A stretch of DNA of 64,000 nt, taken from Chloroflexota bacterium (GTDB lineage: Bacteria; Chloroflexota; Chloroflexia; Thermomicrobiales; JADLAZ01). The stretch's first letter is position 1. Every line of letters begins with the position of its first letter. The position numbers and the translations under genes are program-made. Below are positions 25,656 to 32,843 of this stretch, piece by piece. The notes under the pieces were generated by a model that saw nothing but the letters and a program-made list of their open reading frames with translations, had not been told where the DNA came from and searched no databases. Location: contig JADLAZ010000007.1 in NCBI GenBank assembly GCA_020849725.1, positions 25,665 through 89,664 on the forward strand. The letters are read 5' to 3'.

Positions 25656-26507
25656 TCAGTCGCCCAGCCGGGCGTGCGCCAGCAGCCGCCCCCCCAGCAG
25701 CACCAATCCCGACAGGATCACCAGCAGCACCGACAGCACCAGCGCCGCCGTCAGGTCACTCTCCATCGCCTGCATGATCGCCAGCGACATCGTCTGGGTC
25801 GTGCCCATGAAGTTGCCGGCGAACATCAGCGTCGCGCCGAACTCCGACAGTGCCCGGCCGAAGCACAGCACGGCCCCGCCGGCCACGCCCGGCGCCGCCA
25901 GTGGCAGCGTCACCCAGCGGAAGGTCTGCCACGGCGACGCCCCATCGATCGCGGCCGCCTCCTCCACGGCCGGCTCGATGCCGGCGAAGCCGACGCGGGC
26001 GCTGCGGACATAGAAGGGGCTGGCGACGAAGATCTGGGCCAGCACCACCGCCGCCAGCGTGAACGGCAATTCGATGCCCAGCACCTGCAGCGACGGGCCG
26101 AACAGGCCGCGCCGGCCGAAGGCCATCAGCAGCGCCACCCCGGCGACGACCGGCGGCAGCACCAGCGGCAGGTCGACGACCAGATCGACCAGCCACTTGC
26201 CGCGAAAGCGCCGTCGCGCCAGCAGATACGCCAGTGGCGTGCCCAGCGCCACCACCACCAGCAGCGTCAGGAACGTGCTGGCGGCCGTCACCCACAGTGC
26301 CTGCAGGATGGCCGGCGCGTTCAGCGCCCCCCAGAAGCCCGGCGAGGTCACCGCCCGCCCGACGAGCACCAGCAATGGCACGACGATGAAGGCGACCAGC
26401 AGGCTGCCCGGCACGACCAGCCAGCCAGCGGGCGCCTCCGGCCGCTCCGTCCGGTCGACGCCACGTGCCTGCCGGCCCATCGGCGCCGGAAAGCTGCGCT
26501 CAGCCAC
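25656..26507 (-). CDS. modB: Molybdate ABC transporter permease ModB
   Basis: A GTG at 26507 has GGGGAG at 6-base spacing; another in-frame GTG at 26513 touches that site. The product of about 283 residues has six helices and the binding-protein-dependent permease signature EEAAAIDGASPWQTFRWVTL near residue 190. DLPLVLPPVVAGVALLMAFG and ALSEFGATLMFAGNFMGTTQ are typical of ModB/CysT-type permeases. It follows the ModA gene by about 130 bases on the same strand. No ModC ATPase gene is found in the window, so the ATPase must be encoded elsewhere or be shared. Confidence 0.92.
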   Translation of the reverse strand: MAERSFPAPMGRQARGVDRTERPEAPAGWLVVPGSLLVAFIVVPLLVLVGRAVTSPGFWGALNAPAILQALWVTAASTFLTLLVVVALGTPLAYLLARRRFRGKWLVDLVVDLPLVLPPVVAGVALLMAFGRRGLFGPSLQVLGIELPFTLAAVVLAQIFVASPFYVRSARVGFAGIEPAVEEAAAIDGASPWQTFRWVTLPLAAPGVAGGAVLCFGRALSEFGATLMFAGNFMGTTQTMSLAIMQAMESDLTAALVLSVLLVILSGLVLLGGRLLAHARLGD

Positions 26508-26635
26508 CCTCACTCCCCGTGACCGCCTGAGGCGGCCCGGTCACAGTCGACCGCCGCCGTGACGAGGGCCGCCGACACCTGGCCCACCGCGTCACCGTTG
26601 ATGAACGCCTGACGACCCATGGCGGACACAAGCCG

Positions 26636-28105
26636 TCAGTTCCGAACCGGGCTGTCGGGGTCACGGACCTCGATCTTCGTGATGCCGCTGACATAGCGCC
26701 CGCCGCGCTGGTCGATCGGCACGACCAGGCGCAGCGGCCCGCCGGCGCCGCCCAGCGGCTTGCCATCCTCCTCATAGGCCAGCAGGATCGGCGCATTGGC
26801 GTACTCGGGGTCGATCTCGCCCCAGGCGATGACGGATTCATAGCCGTCGTTGGCTGTGATGACGACGTACTTGCGCAGCTTGTCGTTCTTGAACTTCGGA
26901 TTCTCCTTCAGCTTGGCCTGGGCGAGGATGGCGTGCAGCCGCGCACCCTTGTAGGTGTGCTGCTGCTGGCCCTGCCCGGACAGGAAGGTCGCCTGAACTG
27001 TCTCGGCCGGCAACTGCTGGACGGCGGCGACGGTGAGTGGTCCGCCCTGCTCGACCAGGCCGGTGAGTTGCACCGAGGTCGCCCCGGCGCTGGCGGCCGA
27101 CCCGGTCGGCCCGACCGGGATGAAGCCCCAGCGCTGCAAGGTCGCCTGCCCGGCCGGCGACAGCACGAAGTCGATGAACGCCTTGGCCCCGTCCGCGTTG
27201 GCTGCGCCCTTGACCATCGCGATTGGGTACTTGGCGATGACGTTGAACTGGTCAGGAATCCCGATCACCTTGACGTGCGGCTTCACCGCCGGGGTCACGT
27301 CAGAGGAGTAGACGACGCCGGCGTCGGCCTCGCCGAGTTGGACCTTGGTGACGATCTGCCGGACGTTCGACTCCTGCGAGACGACATTGGCCTGCGTCTG
27401 CTGGGCGAAGTCGGCGCCAAAGGCCGGGTCGGCGCTCAGCTTGACTAGCGCCTGCCGGGTATAGTTGCCAACCGGCACCGCCTCCTGCGCGATGACCAGC
27501 TTGCTGCCTGGCTTCGAGAGGTCCTTCAGCGTGGTGATGTTGCTGGACGCCGCCTGTGAGACGATGACGACCAGCTCGTTCTGGACGAAGATGCGGGGGT
27601 CGCCGCTGAGGGCGCCGTCCTGCTGGGCGCCCTGCATGTTCGGCTCGTCAGCCGAGGCGAAGACATCGGCTTTCGCTCCCTCGCGCAACTGGGTGCGCAG
27701 CGCCTGCGAGCCGGCGAAATTGAAGGTCACCTTCGTGCCGGCGTTGGCCGCCTCGATCGTCTTGCCCATCTCGGTGAACGCCTCGGTCAGCGACGCGGCG
27801 GTGAAGACGGTCAGGGCGCCGGTGATCTTGGGCGCGGCGGCGGCGGCGGGCGTTCCCACGGCAGCGGGCGACGCGGCCGGGCTGGCAGCGGCCGTGCCGG
27901 CGGGCTTGGCGGTGGCCGCTGCGGTCGGCGCGGCAGTCGCTGCCGCCGCCGGAGCCGTCGTCGCCGCCGGGGCGGTCGTGGGTGCTGTCGTTGCCGCTGC
28001 GGCGGGCTTGGTCGGGGCGACGGTCGGACTGGCCGCACCACCGCAGGCGGCCAGCAGCGCACCCACTACCATCAGAACTACAAGATGACGCATGATTCGT
28101 GTCAC
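26636..28105 (-). CDS. modA: ModA molybdate-binding lipoprotein fused to a SUOX-fold domain
   Basis: A GTG at 28105 after a GGGGGG run starts a lipoprotein: MRHLVVLMVVGALLAACGG ends in an LAAC lipobox. Residues about 25-92 are a Pro/Ala/Thr linker. Residues about 95-335 are a complete ModA domain with LTVFTAASLTEAFTEMGKTI, FNFAGSQALRTQLREGAKAD and VFASADEPNM. Residues about 345-489 are an added domain of the sulfite-oxidase/molybdopterin-oxidoreductase type: YKGARLHAILAQAKL, YVVITANDGYESVIAWGEID and LRLVVPIDQRGGRYVSGITK. The Cys that ligands Mo in true sulfite oxidases is absent from this added domain. ModA is normally about 250 residues, so this is a clear fusion. It lies between the free SUOX gene and modB. 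Confidence 0.92.
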   Translation of the reverse strand: MTRIMRHLVVLMVVGALLAACGGAASPTVAPTKPAAAATTAPTTAPAATTAPAAAATAAPTAAATAKPAGTAAASPAASPAAVGTPAAAAAPKITGALTVFTAASLTEAFTEMGKTIEAANAGTKVTFNFAGSQALRTQLREGAKADVFASADEPNMQGAQQDGALSGDPRIFVQNELVVIVSQAASSNITTLKDLSKPGSKLVIAQEAVPVGNYTRQALVKLSADPAFGADFAQQTQANVVSQESNVRQIVTKVQLGEADAGVVYSSDVTPAVKPHVKVIGIPDQFNVIAKYPIAMVKGAANADGAKAFIDFVLSPAGQATLQRWGFIPVGPTGSAASAGATSVQLTGLVEQGGPLTVAAVQQLPAETVQATFLSGQGQQQHTYKGARLHAILAQAKLKENPKFKNDKLRKYVVITANDGYESVIAWGEIDPEYANAPILLAYEEDGKPLGGAGGPLRLVVPIDQRGGRYVSGITKIEVRDPDSPVRN

Positions 28106-28223
28106 CGATACCCCCCAAAATGAAGCCCAACAGGCCCGCGGTCACCGCCACACCTTGCCAGCCGGCCTCCGTGGCGTCAACGTGGTTTTCATTCTGATCG
28201 TTGTGATTTGTTGGGTATCGGTG
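28103..28223. repeat. Inverted repeat flanking the modA upstream region
   Basis: CACCGATACCC at 28103-28113 and GGGTATCGGTG at 28213-28223 are perfect 11-base inverted repeats 99 bases apart. The left arm overlaps the modA start and ribosome site. They could be paired operator half-sites or a long-range hairpin; the function is unknown. The spacer is relatively AT-rich. Confidence 0.45.
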
Positions 28224-28254
28224 GGAATTGCGTCGATCAGTATGCCCAAACGCG

Positions 28255-28764
28255 CTATTGACGTCGACTCGCCTGACGTGCCTCGGCCGCTCGTCCGGCG
28301 CTGTCGACACCCGGCTCGGCCGTCACCTCCAGCCGGCGCACCCACTTGACGCTTGTCCAGCAGCCGGCGTCGGGTAGGAGCAGCCGCCAGGGCGCCCCGC
28401 GCTCCATGGGCAGCGGCGCGCCGTCCACGGCGTCGCAGAGCACGGCCCCGGCGATAGCGTCGAGCGGGACCGGCAGCGCGTAGCCGCCGGCCGAGACACG
28501 CACGTAGCGAGCGGCCGGCAATGGCCCGGCCAGTGCGAGCACATCAGCCAGCGCGATGCCCTGCCAGCGCGGGTCGGGTCCACGCTCGTGCTCGTGACAA
28601 CTGACCGGCTCGCCGGTCTCGACCCGCGGCAGCGACGCCAGACCGGCAATGTCCAGCGCCAGGGGACGCAGGACCAGCCCATCGATCTGGATCGTCCATG
28701 TCGGAAGGCGCTCCTGGACGGTGTGAGGGACGGGGTGGGTCGAGCCTTCTTGACGCTGGTCCAT
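28255..28764 (-). CDS. Free SUOX-fold (molybdopterin-oxidoreductase-like) protein
   Basis: The ATG at 28764 follows GGAGGGAGATC and gives 169 residues without a signal peptide. The fold pattern is WTIQIDGLVLRPLALDIAGL, then EPVSCHEHERGPDPRWQGIA near residue 52, YVRVSAGGYALPVPLDAI and PWRLLLPDAGCWTSVKWVRR. This matches the core of the sulfite-oxidase-type molybdopterin domain. Cys56 stands where the Mo-binding Cys is found, so this copy could hold a cofactor, unlike the copies fused to ModA and to the HTH protein. It is only about half the size of a full sulfite oxidase and lacks the dimerisation domain. It precedes modA on the same strand and has a TATAAT promoter. Confidence 0.72.
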   Translation of the reverse strand: MDQRQEGSTHPVPHTVQERLPTWTIQIDGLVLRPLALDIAGLASLPRVETGEPVSCHEHERGPDPRWQGIALADVLALAGPLPAARYVRVSAGGYALPVPLDAIAGAVLCDAVDGAPLPMERGAPWRLLLPDAGCWTSVKWVRRLEVTAEPGVDSAGRAAEARQASRRQ

Positions 28765-29067
28765 GATCTCCCTCCGGCGTGCGGCAGCACGGTGGCACGT
28801 CGCTTGCGATCGTGTCGGGACAAGCCCGACGCGGGCATCCTGGCGAAGGCCGACGCAGACGTCAACGTCGTGTCCAGGTCAATTGTAGGGTGTTGTTGGG
28901 AATTATAGCATTGCTTTGCCTGCATCGACGTCGAACCCACCAGTGTCGCAGGCGTCGTGCCGATATGTTTCGCTGATGATTCGCCCCTGTCACAACAGCG
29001 AGAAGACCCCGAGCCGATGGATGCTGTAGAGCGCCCCATGGCGAGCCGACGACGAGAGGAGCCGACG
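28765..29067. promoter_or_regulatory. Divergent control region with TGCTATAAT promoter
   Basis: On the minus strand the extended -10 TGCTATAAT (28910-28902) gives a leader of about 130 bases before the SUOX gene. That leader includes a small hairpin, GTCGGG/CCCGAC, at 28814-28830. No Moco riboswitch consensus is recognised. On the plus side, toward the copper-binding protein gene, I see only a weak TATGTT at about 28964. The stretch 28880-28920 is AT-rich compared with its surroundings. Confidence 0.5.
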
Positions 29068-29487
29068 ATGAGCTACGCCCAGCAGATGTTGACCGCCAGC
29101 CCCAGCCGCGTACCGGGTGTCTCGGTCGAGATACTGGCCGCCGCGGTGACGGCGCTATTCGATACGGCACAGGCCTGCACGACCTGCGCCGATGCCTGTC
29201 TCGGTGAGCGCGAGCCGCAGCGGCTCGACGCTCTGGCGCGCTGCATTCGCCTCAACTTGCACTGCTCCGACATGTGCGTCACCACCGGCCGGCTGCTGTC
29301 ACGCCAGGAGCAGCCGGCGCTGGCGCGGGCAGTCGTTGAGGCGTGCGCGCTCTCGTGTCACCTGTGCAGTGAGGAATGCGAGCGACACGCGGCCCACACC
29401 CACATGACCCACTGCCGCCTCTGCGCCGAGGCGTGCCGACGCTGTGAGGCGGCCTGTCAGGCCGTGCTGGCCGCGCTGCCGGCCTGA
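29068..29487 (+). CDS. Cys-rich four-helix bundle copper-binding protein (DUF326/Csp-like)
   Basis: The ATG at 29068 follows AGAGGAG and gives 139 residues. The sequence is four helices lined with Cys: CTTCADAC near residue 37, CIRLNLHCSDMC near 58, CALSCHLCSEECERHAAH near 92 and CRLCAEACRRCEAAC near 115. This is the pattern of cytosolic copper storage proteins (Csp3-like, DUF326). They bind many Cu(I) ions inside the bundle. There is no signal peptide, fitting a cytosolic store. It is divergent from the SUOX gene and converges with msrB. Confidence 0.87.
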   Translation: MSYAQQMLTASPSRVPGVSVEILAAAVTALFDTAQACTTCADACLGEREPQRLDALARCIRLNLHCSDMCVTTGRLLSRQEQPALARAVVEACALSCHLCSEECERHAAHTHMTHCRLCAEACRRCEAACQAVLAALPA

Positions 29488-29540
29488 CGGCGGACGGGCC
29501 ATCGACGACTGCCCGTGGTCAGGGCGGCGATCTCAGCAGC

Positions 29541-29957
29541 TCAGGTGTCAGTGGTCCGTTTGTCCAGCGTCAGTGCCACCGAGTTGATGCAGTAGCGCAG
29601 GCCGGTCGGGGCCGGGCCGTCATCGAAGACGTGGCCGAGGTGGGCGCCGCAGGTGCGGCAGAGCGCTTCCGTGCGGCGCATGCCCCAACTGGTATCGTCG
29701 TCGGTGGCGACGCTGTCGCCGGCGGCCGGCGCCCAGAAGCTCGGCCAGCCCGTGCCCGAGTCGAACTTGGTGGCCGAATCGAACAGCGCCGCGCCGCAGC
29801 CGACGCAGCGGTAGACGCCAGCCTCTTTGGTATGGACATAGGCGCCGGTGAAGGGGCGCTCAGTCCCGTGCTGCCGGCAGACAGCATACTGCTCGGGTGT
29901 CAACTGCGCAGCCCACTCGCGGTCGGTCTTCGTGACCCGCTTCACAGTGTCGGTCAT
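29541..29957 (-). CDS. msrB: Peptide-methionine (R)-S-oxide reductase MsrB
   Basis: The 138-residue protein has AGAGAGGAAT upstream of its ATG. It reduces methionine-R-sulfoxide in proteins. CVGC near residue 52 and CRTC near 101 form the structural zinc site. [11 protein letters not shown] and [20 protein letters not shown] are diagnostic, and the Cys in RYCINSVAL is catalytic. It is a Cys enzyme, not a selenoprotein. It lies between the copper protein and the HTH-SUOX gene. Confidence 0.96.
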   Translation of the reverse strand: MTDTVKRVTKTDREWAAQLTPEQYAVCRQHGTERPFTGAYVHTKEAGVYRCVGCGAALFDSATKFDSGTGWPSFWAPAAGDSVATDDDTSWGMRRTEALCRTCGAHLGHVFDDGPAPTGLRYCINSVALTLDKRTTDT

Positions 29958-30033
29958 CGTATTCCTCTCTTGTCAGGCCAGGTGCGACGAGCGTGGTGAC
30001 CCGCCGACCGCGCCAACTCCGCCGGGGCGCGGC

Positions 30034-30705
30034 TCACGGCTCGATGCCGTCGCGCACCAACAACTGTACCAACTGACGCACGTAGCGGCCGCCGCGGTGG
30101 TCCGACGGCACCACCAGCAGCAGCGGCCCCTCGCCATCGGCCAGCGGCGAGCCGTCGCGCTCCCAGGCGATCAACGCCGGCACGTTGCCGTAAGCCGGGT
30201 CGATCTCGCCCAGCGCGATGACGACCGCGTGGCCGTCGCGGCCGGTGGCCAGCACATAGTGGCTGAGTGCGGCTCGCCAGGCCGTCACCGGCCGCGCCAG
30301 CCCCGTGCTGATCAGTACCTCGTGCAGCAGCGCGCCCCGGTAGCGGTGCTGGGTGAAGCTGTGCGCTCCCAGGCGCGTCGCCGTCACCGCCGTCGGGCTG
30401 AACACGCGCAGGTCGTCCAGGCGCAGCCAGCGCGCCGGCCCGGTTTCGCCCGCGACCTGCAACGCTTCGCCCTCGGCCGGCGCGGCCGGGTCACGCGCTG
30501 CCCCAGCCGCGCCGGCCGTCGGCGCACCGGCCTGCTTGAAGGCGGCCAGTGCCGTCCGCTCAATGCGCAGCCGGTTGCCGACCCGGTAGGCCGGCAACTC
30601 CCCACGCTTGATCAGATCGTAGACGGTGAAGCGGGAGACGCCGAGCGCCCGCGCCACGTCCCGCACCGTCATCGGCTCCGGCCAACTCATGCCACGTGCC
30701 TTCAT
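30034..30705 (-). CDS. Excisionase-type HTH protein fused to a SUOX-fold domain
   Basis: The ATG at 30705 gives 223 residues; ATGs at 30690 and 30672 are also possible. Residues about 12-56 are a MerR/excisionase-type winged helix (VRDVARALGVSRFTVYDLIK, then GELPAYRVGNRLRI). After a 20-residue Ala-rich linker, the C-terminal 140 residues are the same SUOX-type domain as at the end of the local ModA: YRGALLHEVLISTGL, LATGRDGHAVVIALGEIDPA and LLLVVPSDHRGGRYVRQLVQ. No Mo-ligand Cys is present. A DNA-binding domain joined to a molybdopterin-type domain suggests a regulator that senses molybdate or its cofactor, which is an inference. An extended -10 lies about 48 bases upstream. Confidence 0.8.
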   Translation of the reverse strand: MKARGMSWPEPMTVRDVARALGVSRFTVYDLIKRGELPAYRVGNRLRIERTALAAFKQAGAPTAGAAGAARDPAAPAEGEALQVAGETGPARWLRLDDLRVFSPTAVTATRLGAHSFTQHRYRGALLHEVLISTGLARPVTAWRAALSHYVLATGRDGHAVVIALGEIDPAYGNVPALIAWERDGSPLADGEGPLLLVVPSDHRGGRYVRQLVQLLVRDGIEP

Positions 30706-30752
30706 CGTGGTCACCGCGCCACGGGCAACAGCGACCATCGTACCCCGCCATG

Positions 30753-30761
30753 AGTGTAGCA
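30753..30761 (-). promoter_or_regulatory. Extended -10 promoter element (TGCTACACT)
   Basis: On the minus strand the motif occupies 30761-30753, 47 bases upstream of the HTH-SUOX start. It is identical to the element at 1233 upstream of an unrelated gene. Confidence 0.5.
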
Positions 30762-30932
30762 TCTTGTCGTTTTGAGTTGCGGAGTGGGGGGACTTGGCGG
30801 TCAGCGTCCCGATGGCGGCGCCTGCCAGCGGCGCGGCCGATGCAGCCAGGCCAGACCGGTTCGCGTACACTATGTGGCAGTCGACCGCGGGTCGATGCGG
30901 GTCGATGAGTCAGGGAAGCGACTGGCAGTGCG

Positions 30933-31595
30933 ATGCCCTGGTCCCGCAACACGATGATGGCGATCTTCGGCCTGATCGGACTGGCGGCGCTCGCGCTGGT
31001 CGCGTTGCTGGCGCGGGGCGACATGGTGCTGGGGTCGCTGGTGTCGGTGGCGCTGCTGGGCGGTGCGCTGGCGGTGGCCGTCGTCAAGCGCCGCCAGATG
31101 GCCGCGCCGGGTGTGGGCTATCGGCCCGACCTGGATCGGTTGCGGCCGGGCCGGCTGCGCGACGGCTGCATTCACGTCGCCGGCTACCATCGCCAGCTCG
31201 AGGCGTTGGCCGAGACGCTGCCCCAGCCGGCGCAGCGGGCGGCGCTGCGGGCCGATCTGCCCCTGGCGGACGCGGCCCTGCGCGCGGTCTACGATCTCTG
31301 CATTGGGCTGCAAGCCTATGAGTTGGGCGAGAGCCAGCCGGGTGGCATTCGGCCGGCCGGCACTGACGGCGCCGATCCCCTCGTGGCCGAGGCCGAGGGC
31401 GCGTTGCAGGCCACACTCGATACCTTCAGCCAGATCTACGGCGCGCTGCGCCAATCCTGGTCGGCGGCTGCGCTATCCGATACCGACGGCCGGCCACTGA
31501 CGGCGCTGGAGCCACACACGGCTCACCTGCGTGACCTAGCCGCCGCCTTCGCACCGAGCCGCACCCTGCGCTCGGTCGCTCGCGGGGAGGCCTGA
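30933..31595 (+). CDS. Membrane protein of unknown function (220 aa)
   Basis: The ATG at 30933 gives two N-terminal helices (about 8-28 and 33-49) and a soluble helical C-terminal part with YDLCIGLQAYELGESQPGG. No recognisable motif is present. The ribosome site is weak. A TACACT -10-like hexamer stands at 30866-30871. The gene ends 2 bases before the next ATG, so it is cotranscribed with the PAP2-like protein. It is divergent from the HTH-SUOX gene. Confidence 0.65.
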   Translation: MPWSRNTMMAIFGLIGLAALALVALLARGDMVLGSLVSVALLGGALAVAVVKRRQMAAPGVGYRPDLDRLRPGRLRDGCIHVAGYHRQLEALAETLPQPAQRAALRADLPLADAALRAVYDLCIGLQAYELGESQPGGIRPAGTDGADPLVAEAEGALQATLDTFSQIYGALRQSWSAAALSDTDGRPLTALEPHTAHLRDLAAAFAPSRTLRSVARGEA

Positions 31596-31597
31596 CC

Positions 31598-32389
31598 ATG
31601 CCTTCGCTGTCTCGCTACCGACCCCGGCTGCCACGCCGCCGCCTCGGGCCGCTGTTGCGCGGCGCCCGCCGGCGGCGCCCCAGCCGCGCCACGCTGGCGC
31701 GGCCATTCGTGGCGCTGCGGAGCCGGCTGCGCCCGCCCACCCGCCGGGTAGCGCGACCGGTGACGGCCCAGGAGCCGCCACGCCCCCGCCTGCGCCCGGG
31801 CACCCGCGCCTATCGGCTCGCCTACCTGCTGACGCACATTCTGAACCCAACCTGGCTCTTGCTGCCGGTGCTGGCGCTGGTGACCTATTCCGGCACCGGG
31901 TCGTGGCTGGCGGCGCTCGCGTGGACGGCGCTGGCCGCGGTGATCGTCGTCATCCCGCTGCTGATGATCATCTACCGGCGCGTTCGCGCCGGTGTCTACG
32001 CCGATACGCAGGTATCGGTGCGCGAGCAACGCCACGTGCTCTACATCGTCGGCGCCATCTGCACGACGCTCTACGGCTTCGCCGTCTACCTGCTCGATGC
32101 GCCGCTGGAGTTGAAGGCGACGCTGGTGGCGCTGTTCGCTGCCGGTCTGATCGCGATGGGCATCAATTTCATCGGGTCGAAGGTGAGCATCCACACCGGC
32201 GGGCTGGCCGGGCTGGCCACGGTGATGATGGTCCTCTTCGGCCGGAACGCGCTGCTGGGCTTCCTGCTGGTCGCGCTGGTCGGCTGGTCGCGCGTCATGC
32301 TCGGCCGGCATACCGTGCGCCAGGTGGTCACCGGCGCCGTCACCGCCATCGCCGTGACGACGGCCGTCTTCTGGGCCTACGGGTTCTGA
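31598..32389 (+). CDS. PAP2-like membrane phosphatase
   Basis: The 263-residue protein has a very basic N-terminal 65 residues (repeated RRR and RP pairs) followed by about six helices. GSKVSIHTGGLAGLATV near residue 190 and WSRVMLGRHTVRQVVTGAV near 229 match the second and third conserved segments of the PAP2 superfamily (PSGH and SRxxxxxH..D). Here SIHT replaces PSGH and the final acidic residue is missing. The fold call is therefore firmer than the activity. It may act on a lipid pyrophosphate or be an inactive relative. Confidence 0.65.
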   Translation: MPSLSRYRPRLPRRRLGPLLRGARRRRPSRATLARPFVALRSRLRPPTRRVARPVTAQEPPRPRLRPGTRAYRLAYLLTHILNPTWLLLPVLALVTYSGTGSWLAALAWTALAAVIVVIPLLMIIYRRVRAGVYADTQVSVREQRHVLYIVGAICTTLYGFAVYLLDAPLELKATLVALFAAGLIAMGINFIGSKVSIHTGGLAGLATVMMVLFGRNALLGFLLVALVGWSRVMLGRHTVRQVVTGAVTAIAVTTAVFWAYGF

Positions 32390-32405
32390 GATCCGGCCGG
32401 CCGCG

Positions 32406-32714
32406 CTACATGAGGCCGGGGATGCGGATGCCGCCGGTCACGGCGCTCATGCGCTGCGCGGCCAGGTCCTTGGCTCGGGCCATGCCGTCGGCGATGGCCA
32501 ACAGCACCAGCTCTTCCAACATGCCCAGGTCGTCCGGATCGACCGCCTCAGGCGCGATCGAGATCGCCTTCACCTCCTGCAGGCCGCTGACCTGACAGGT
32601 GACGGCGCCGCCGCCGGCCGAGCCGGTGACGATCTCCTCTCCCAACTGCTCCTGAACCTTCAGCATGCGGCTCTGCATCTCCTGCAGCAGCCGCAGATTC
32701 GGTTGCATTGCCAT
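32406..32714 (-). CDS. YbaB/EbfC family nucleoid-associated protein
   Basis: Starting at the ATG at 32714, 8 bases after GGGGAG, the product is about 102 residues: MAMQPNLRLLQEMQSRMLKV. An in-frame ATG at 32723 abuts the ribosome site. The central VTGSAGGGAVTCQVSGLQEV and the following KAISIAPEAVDPDD are typical of YbaB/EbfC, a small dimeric DNA-binding protein. It follows dnaX, as in most bacteria; the usual third member recR is not found here. Confidence 0.92.
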   Translation of the reverse strand: MAMQPNLRLLQEMQSRMLKVQEQLGEEIVTGSAGGGAVTCQVSGLQEVKAISIAPEAVDPDDLGMLEELVLLAIADGMARAKDLAAQRMSAVTGGIRIPGLM

Positions 32715-32843
32715 GGCCCTCATCTCCCCGCCTGCTTCGCCCGCCGGCGACCCAGCATCCCGCGCCGTGTTGCCCGGTCCCCTCAGTCTGCCGGCTCCCG
32801 GCCACGCTGCGATGTGACGGCCGGTGCTGGGCGACGAGATCGC

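Noticed and set aside
28092..28349. An 85-codon plus-strand frame with one hydrophobic stretch opposite the modA-SUOX spacer
   Set aside because: It has no ribosome site and overlaps the SUOX gene end and the modA start; the hydrophobic stretch comes from the AT-rich spacer.
28765..28901. A molybdenum-cofactor riboswitch in the SUOX gene leader
   Set aside because: Only one small hairpin is visible, and the conserved Moco RNA elements as I remember them are not present. A covariance-model search would be decisive.
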